NCBI GenBank assembly: GCA_002205965.3 | Contig: NADL03000466.1 | Span: forward strand, 620,001 to 684,000 | Length of the DNA stretch: 64,000 bases | From: Kappaphycus alvarezii | Lineage: Eukaryota > Rhodophyta > Florideophyceae > Gigartinales > Solieriaceae | Direction: 5' to 3' | Shown: positions 57,633 to 64,000 of the stretch, one piece after another | Position numbering within the stretch: the stretch's first letter is position 1 | How the letters are laid out: each line of letters opens with the position of its first letter | Made by a program: the position numbers and the translations under genes | The notes under the pieces: generated by a model | What the model saw: only the letters and a program-made list of their open reading frames with translations | What the model was told of the DNA's origin: nothing | Databases searched by the model: none

Positions 57633-60380
57633 CAGCCTGGATCATATTAAGAATCACGGTATGGAAGAATTGCTTCCTGCTTCTGACGGATAACTTAAAA
57701 AATTTACGGTATTGTTGCAGAAGGGCTCAAACGTATTATAGAGTCGTTGCGTAGGTCCGGAAGTTCAAAACTTGCTCAGGGTTTGAAACGCGATGACAAA
57801 TATTTCCTTTATAAAATTCAGTGCGAAGTTAGTTAAGATGTTCTGAAAGAGCTGAAAATTTCATGGTGAAAACATATAGTTCTTTAATTCAATTATTTCA
57901 ATCGTCACCACTGCCATGTGACTGGAGTCTCTGAAGAAATAAGAGACTTTGCCTGTAAACTCAAGTGATTATCAATACAAAAACCCGTAGAACTACATTT
58001 ATTGCGGGACATGCCGCCCTCTGTATTGATAAAGTTTTAGGGGTATAAATAGGACCAATTTTAATAGAATAAAAGATATTTGCTAAAAAAGAACTAATTT
58101 AATATTTCCAATGATGTTTTCATCTGAAAAGGGACCGGGGTATAATTTTTGTGGTGAAATCTCAACATGCTGAATAAATAACAATTTAAAACCCCTGATC
58201 TAAGCCCTCTGCTTTTAAGAAGCGACAAAGAAGATGAATGGTGCTCGAAATGAGCGTTTCAGAATAAATCCAAGGAGTCATTAGCAACTAGTGCCCCCCA
58301 TTGTCCGTTTGAAATTCAACATGGAGTGGTTGAAACAGAAAATCAAATAATTGATGAGCTATGAACCTTTTGGATTTTTACTACTAAGTCAGAAGGTATG
58401 CGAATCTAGGTTTTCCAGTAAATGGAAGAGTGGTTCATTTGTCCCTAGATTTTAAAAAACATTTAACTATTTATTTGTGGCAACTGAGCAGGCTAAAACG
58501 GCTCGGGAACTGATTCGAGGTCGAATAGCGGATTTGCCCCTTTGATACAATATCCTCAGTAACCACAGGGAAGAGCATAATCTTCAGCAATAGGGATGTT
58601 TATTTGCACCAGCAAAATAAATTTCTCAAATTATTATGCAATTTGTTGGCCGTATTCTTACGAATGCTGTAGTAACTCAAAAAATTTATACAGTTCTAAA
58701 GATACGAAGAGATATTTTTCGAATATCAGCCCATCCTAGATAACAATTTAGACATCAGAGTGGTTTTCTGTGAGAGATATGATTTGAGTGATTGGTGGTC
58801 TGCTGTACATAGCTAGTTCAATGTCTACATGTGGCTATATCTGGCTAGTATACTATGCAATGCCCTACTAATAAATTGATGGTTTTAAAGGCGTATATAC
58901 TTTCAGAGATGGCCTCGAGTGCATTTAGATGGCTCATTATCGATTAAAATTATGCTCGTTCACGTGTGCTTGTGTATTTCATCGACGACATGACATTATC
59001 TTCTACATGTCATATCAAAGGAAATCGAATATTCAATCTGTGTGCATTCTTGATTCTACAAAATGAGGAATCCTATCTATAATAAACGATATTTGGCGGT
59101 GGAGATTTATCGTTTTTAGATCGACTTTTTTGCTATGGTAGGAGAAGATATAAATCTGAATCTTAGAAAGACCACACGCAGTAAAGGGTAATGATCATCC
59201 AACTCTAATAAAACCCATGTAAGAGATTTTTGAGCTAAAAACGCAAGTTATTGCCTGAACATACAGGAGTGCGAGTCGATGTTTGTTCTGATGACATATT
59301 AACGCCTTTCACCGACGACGGGAGATATATTTTCAAAACTTGATTGGGGACAGCAATTCAACAAAAGACAGAAATATCTACAATAAAAACTCAACCAAAC
59401 ATCATCAAATAAACGACGCTACCGAGTAGCGTAGCACAAGAAACTCAGTACCTGGGAGCCATTGCGTTCTACAAATAAAAAGAATGAAGAACAGTAGCTA
59501 CTATATTATGAATGTCAGAGGAGAATAATGTTTGAATTAGAAGTAGGTTACATGAGCAGACAATTTTAGCCACAGTAGTTGTAATTGATTACGTACGAAA
59601 AGTTCTGACAAAAAACTCTGCGATAGATGGTTTGATTTGATCTATTTTAGATTATTTAACAGTACTTTATGATGTCAGTTAGACTACACACGTGTACTGT
59701 GTTTTGTCAGTAAGTCTACAGTCTACCCCTGACGTGCGTACCTCTGGTAGGGTAGTCTAAAGTTGAAAGGAGTGTTGTTGTTGCATCCTGCACACCATCA
59801 CCAATATCAACAGAAAGAGAAACAATAATGAAAACAACGCTTGTGTGCCACCCTCATTGTTACGCTTGGTATAGCACAATCGAATTGACCGACATTTGGC
59901 TCTCGTCTCCACTCAAATATGGGGCGAAAAATCATTCCGGAATTTCATTCTCGCCTTTATTGATTTCCTACCTAGATTTGGCTCTTATAATCATTCATAT
60001 ATGTAGATCAATTTGGTTGGGTGGTCTCTAGTAGCTCAACGCCCTGCCTCTTTGTAGCTCTCGTTCTGCTTTTAGTTACGGTCTATAACCTCTGTGTTGT
60101 AGTGTTTACTGTGGTTTCTATTGTTTAGTGGTCACTGTGGTCGCTGTACTCTACATTGGTATCGCTGGTAACTTTTCGGACTTTAATAATTTATTGGAAT
60201 TTGTTTATTATGTTGGTTTTTCCTTTACCCCGTTTGTGTCGTTTTTAAGTTCTAGCTTGTCTTGATGACATAGCTATTCCAATTATCATTAAAAGGTATC
60301 TTATAAGCAATAAATTCGCCTAAATCATTTTCATTCCAAGTAAACAAACCGTATCTTACATTAGAACCAGTGGGTTTACA
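57633..60380. other. AT-rich stretch without recognisable genes
   Basis: Follows the LTR end directly and might include a decayed internal region of another LTR element, but I could not identify any domain. A pyrimidine/T-rich run at 60060-60260 precedes the next ORF. Confidence 0.5.
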
Positions 60381-60870
60381 ATGTCATCCTTGCGGAATCT
60401 TTTGGAGGAAATATTCGGTTCAGACTTGGACTTTGACGACTGACGGGGCCAGGGAACTGAATTCAGCAGCAGAAAGGCACTGAGCGCCGACAACGATGTC
60501 CTCGACGAGATTGCACCTTCTTCTCGTCAACGTCTGTTGAGAATATTCCTTCTCTGAATTCTACACCAGTCGCAAACTTCAACTCCGCCCCGTCTGCTAC
60601 AGGTACATACGTCTTCTCATCTGAGTCGCCCCGTTCCATCACCGTTGCTCACCACCGTATCCACAAGGTTTTTTTACCTGTAAAACACTCCGCATCCTCT
60701 GGTAGCGACCAATCGGTTGTGAACTCTAGCTCTCGCCAACTACAGCCAGTTGACGAAGGGCTCTCTCAACATATCTATCGCGTAGCGAGTGAACGAAAAA
60801 GGAAGAGACAGAAAAGAAAAACCACAGAAGTTTTTTGCCAGCAGCACAACCGCAAAATCTCCTCAACTCA
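60381..60870 (+). pseudogene. Short ORF with LLEEIFGSDLDFDD motif plus basic ORF
   Basis: An ATG at 60381 opens MSSLRNLLEEIFGSDLDFDD followed by a stop. The LLEEIFGSDL text is strikingly like the C-terminal LEELFGSDLEN of ORF-X copy B, but here it is N-terminal. Further on, another frame (about 60555-60870) gives FNSAPSATGTYVFSSESPRS and a basic tail SERKRKRQKRKTTEVFCQQH. Either this is a distinct decayed gene using the same short acidic-hydrophobic motif, or a rearranged ORF-X relative. No LTR sequence was seen beside it. Confidence 0.35.
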
Positions 60871-60879
60871 ATAAATCAA

Positions 60880-63800
60880 GGTGCATAAGAAAAGGAAATC
60901 TCTCATTTGCAAGATCTTGAACCTCGAACATTCAAGCAGTTTTCGCTGTGAACTGTACCACGTGACTATCTACATCAAACGTGACGCTGATCATTACCAC
61001 CTCAGCAAGAAGCACAATAAAAACCATCGTACTAGCTTAGGTATTCTTTCATTGGTTACTTAACCTTCTTTTTTAATCTTATACAATATATTAGAATAGT
61101 TCCTTTACGAAAAAGATATTCTGAAACCGCTGTAACTGCAACAATGCCAACCGTTACACTCTACATTATCTACTCAGGGTGCTTAAAAATAGTTACGCTT
61201 GAGTACATCTAAAACTACCTTACCGCGTTTAAACCAACATCCAAGTCTAAATACCGCGTCAAATATGCCCTTCCAGGTTACATCAACGCATATCCACAAA
61301 AATCGAATGAACATGCAATTTTCAAAATTAGGGAAATTCTTCTAGTTGAAATGGTATACAATACGGAATGTACTTCAAGCTTATCAATATTTATCAGGGT
61401 TCTCGACTGTTTATGGCTTAAAGGACTTGAATACACACAACGTCCGAACAATATGGGCATCTCATGGGAAATTACATCTATGCCTTATTAGCTTTAACAG
61501 CAAAAAAGAGAAGCATAAGCCATAAGCTCGGCCACTAAAATGTATTCTGAAGCCCTTTCAACATCTCATAGCGATAAAACAAACAGTAATAACGATTAGA
61601 TGGTTGCTTGAAACCTCTCTACTCGTTTTACGCATAAGTTCACGGGAAAAATTGGAGACGATATAAATGATTCAACATCCAATTACGCAAATTTCGCGGT
61701 GGATTACGAAATGAGTAATGAGAAGAAGTTTTAGAAGTTCCATAGCGTTATAGATGGTGAGTCAAAAAACTGCTATCGTAAGCACATAAAAAGAATCTGC
61801 CAAACGTTTGCAGGATCCGTCTGTAGAATGAGGAAGATTATAAAATTTCTACTCGTCAAAATCACATTTGCAAACGCCTGCTAAGCTTAAGATTAAATTG
61901 AGTGATCTCAAGCAGGCGCTGCACTGTGCCTGAGGCTTTAGAAAAATAAAGAGAGTCATTTAAAAAATTTGCTGCTCAAGGACCTCCACAGCACCGATCA
62001 GAAGAAAGCGAGATGTAATATCCCTATGAAGCCATCATCGAAGCAACTTGGGCGAAATCATATATTTCGAATGTACGTTTTTCTAAAACAGCTGTAGAAT
62101 TTCTCGGATTCTAGTTGGCCCATATAACAGGAAAGAATTAAAGAACAGCAGAGTTAATTACAACCTACAACTCATTTCTTACCGTCTTTAGAACTAAGGC
62201 TCCTATGACTATTCCTGATCTCCATTTAGACCACGGACAGTATGGTAAACCTTGTAAGCCTGGTTCGTGATCTTCTGTTCCAGCCGCATATCATACGAAC
62301 CGCTATAATAAATATAAGCCTGGTAATAATGGAAACGGGCCGTTTTCGTAAGGCTCACCGTCTCAAAAAAAGTGATGACAAAAACTTTCATTCGTGACTG
62401 TCCAATGCCATGTAATGTCAAAAATAAAATAGGTAAAAAATGAGAAATCATCCTGATAGTTCAAAGAAGACGCTCTTTGAACTATGTTAAAAATAGAAGA
62501 AGTAATGGTCAGTGATGACGAGAATTCTGAGAATCCATTCGACGACACTGAGAAGAACACCGAACTCTCCCACAAAGTAGACAAAATTTATGCCTCGAAT
62601 GATCGGGAAACACCCAATACGGCGCAAAACTTCCACGATGCCATAATATACCCCACTTTCAAGGCCTTTTTGATGTAAAATTTGGCGAAAAGGGATATTC
62701 TTTCACGAATGTAAAATTTCCCTCCCGCATGGAACATTCTTCACGTGGTACTGCTTTCCCAAGAAATAAGTCTTAAACAAAAATTTAAAGAAATTGAAAC
62801 TTCAGTACGCGCATTTGATCTAATAGAAACAGGGCAGAGCCTTACGAAGTTCTCATGACTGATGTGGAGACTGTTTCCATAAACCGTAAATATAGCCGAG
62901 AACAGAACTGGATGAACCCTAGCAAGGCCCATTTATAGAATCCGGTACATAGAAAAAAGGCTCATATATTCAAAAAAACTCGTGCCTATTGTCCCATTAC
63001 TGGAGCTAAATTCAAAATGAAAAGAATAAAAAATTGTAAAAGTTTGAAAACGACGTCCAAAATGCTGAAGGTTCTAATAACCATTCAAATACCTTTTAAT
63101 ACGTCGCTTATACACCTGTAACAGTACATCGTAAAGTCGAATGTACCGTTCCTCTTCGGAATTAATATTCTTGACAAGTTTAATTATATTTCATCAACGT
63201 CGAAAATACCCTATGTCACTCTGTCCTTAAATGGAAAAAACCACATTTTCGCATAAGGTACCATCTATATATAGAATAGAATCATCGTCGCAAGAAATTT
63301 AACCATATAAAACTGAGAATAGTTCACAAAAGATTTCATCACCACTCTACTGAGAAGTTATTGAATCTTCTCAAAAGAGCTCGACCAGAAGAATGTGGTG
63401 CTAATACGGAAAAAAAACTCTGAGAAAATTTCCCGGTTTGTGATACACTTCTTAGTTCTGGGCCAACTCCTTTATGATTTAAATTTCCATACAAGGTACT
63501 GTTGACCTAGTTTTTGAAGAGAAGTTTTCAATTGAATTGATGTTTTACAAAATAATTCAATTCTTCATGTCATCTACACTGCAACTCATTTCTGAAGCAC
63601 CGAATTTTAGATGTGAATTTTCGATGCAACCAGAAGTATTGAGGGCATCAGGCTTCTATTTCTCGAAGCATGGTGTTTAAAATACTGTAGATATATTAAT
63701 AGTATTCGTACAGATGCACGCTAAGTGTTTCTTTCTCTTCGATGAAAAGATATTCAAAGTATTTGAAAGTATACGTGGTATCAAATTTAGGACCTCTATT

Positions 63801-64000
63801 GTTGAAACCTATGACTACCTCAAAATTGTCGAAATGTTTCATGCACCATTAAGTTATAATTATCGCGAAGTTCATAGAACATTCTCTCACCTCAAAAAAG
63901 AACTTTTAGTAGAGATATAAAACAAACCAAGGAATGATAAAATTGAAGAAAACGGTCTATGTGCTTCACTTTTATTGTTCTTAATCCAGCCTTGAATAAC
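60880..64000. other. AT-rich end region with small unrecognised ORFs
   Basis: Plus-strand frames at 62484-62678 (acidic; SDDENSENPFDDTEKNTEL) and 63714-63920 (KFRTSIVETYDYLKIVEMF, YREVHRTFSHLKKELLVEI) have protein-like composition but no recognised domain. The latter shares a faint IVE(S/T)Y pattern with the 10.7-kb ORF. The rest is AT-rich and blank. Confidence 0.35.

Overview
This window is eukaryotic, AT-rich and repeat-dominated. There are no bacterial-style operons, rRNA, convincing tRNA or CRISPR array. Almost everything recognisable is mobile DNA: Ty3/Gypsy and Ty1/Copia LTR fossils, a MULE, a Tc1-type DD34E element, non-LTR (LINE) C-termini of the restriction-like-endonuclease type, and a large DDE transposase. 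The host cannot be named from sequence alone. A large-genome, repeat-rich unicellular eukaryote or early fungal lineage would fit, but this is inference. No conserved single-copy host gene was recognised.

Layout. 1-5 kb and 6.6-9.2 kb are AT-rich with no support for genes. 5.05-6.57 kb is a decayed MULE transposase ending in a zinc knuckle. 9.2-11.2 kb holds two related fragments of an unrecognised ORF and perhaps a Copia scrap. 12.4-14.6 kb is an LTR-linked unit: TATA box, acidic ORF (called ORF-X here), then LTR sequence, itself interrupted by a ~510-bp repeat that recurs at 31.85 kb. 14.6-32.6 kb is less AT-rich and differs in character: unrecognised coiled-coil, basic and Pro/Thr-rich coding regions on both strands, a DDE transposase at 26.4-30.8 kb, many perfect palindromes (mostly centred on GGTACC or GTAC), and a ~90-bp tandem array.

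32.7-39.3 kb holds fossils of a Copia element, another Gypsy element and a Tc1 transposase, the last cut by an LTR. 39.3-40.5 kb is a second ORF-X plus LTR unit on the minus strand. 41.8-51.5 kb is a run of LINE C-terminal fragments, all on the minus strand, into which a Gypsy element (42.55-50.04 kb, 0.71-kb LTRs) has inserted. 52.1-57.6 kb is an older related Gypsy copy on the plus strand, followed by a third ORF-X and LTR sequence. The rest is AT-rich and largely blank.

Most interesting points: (1) ORF-X, an acidic protein family with a basic EDY..RQT box and a C-terminal LFGSDL-type motif, found three times, each immediately 5' of the same LTR and twice with its own TATA box; (2) a duplicated, unrecognised domain downstream of integrase in both Gypsy copies; (3) the palindrome-rich 16-32 kb block. 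Positions and similarities were read by eye; no database search or alignment program was run.
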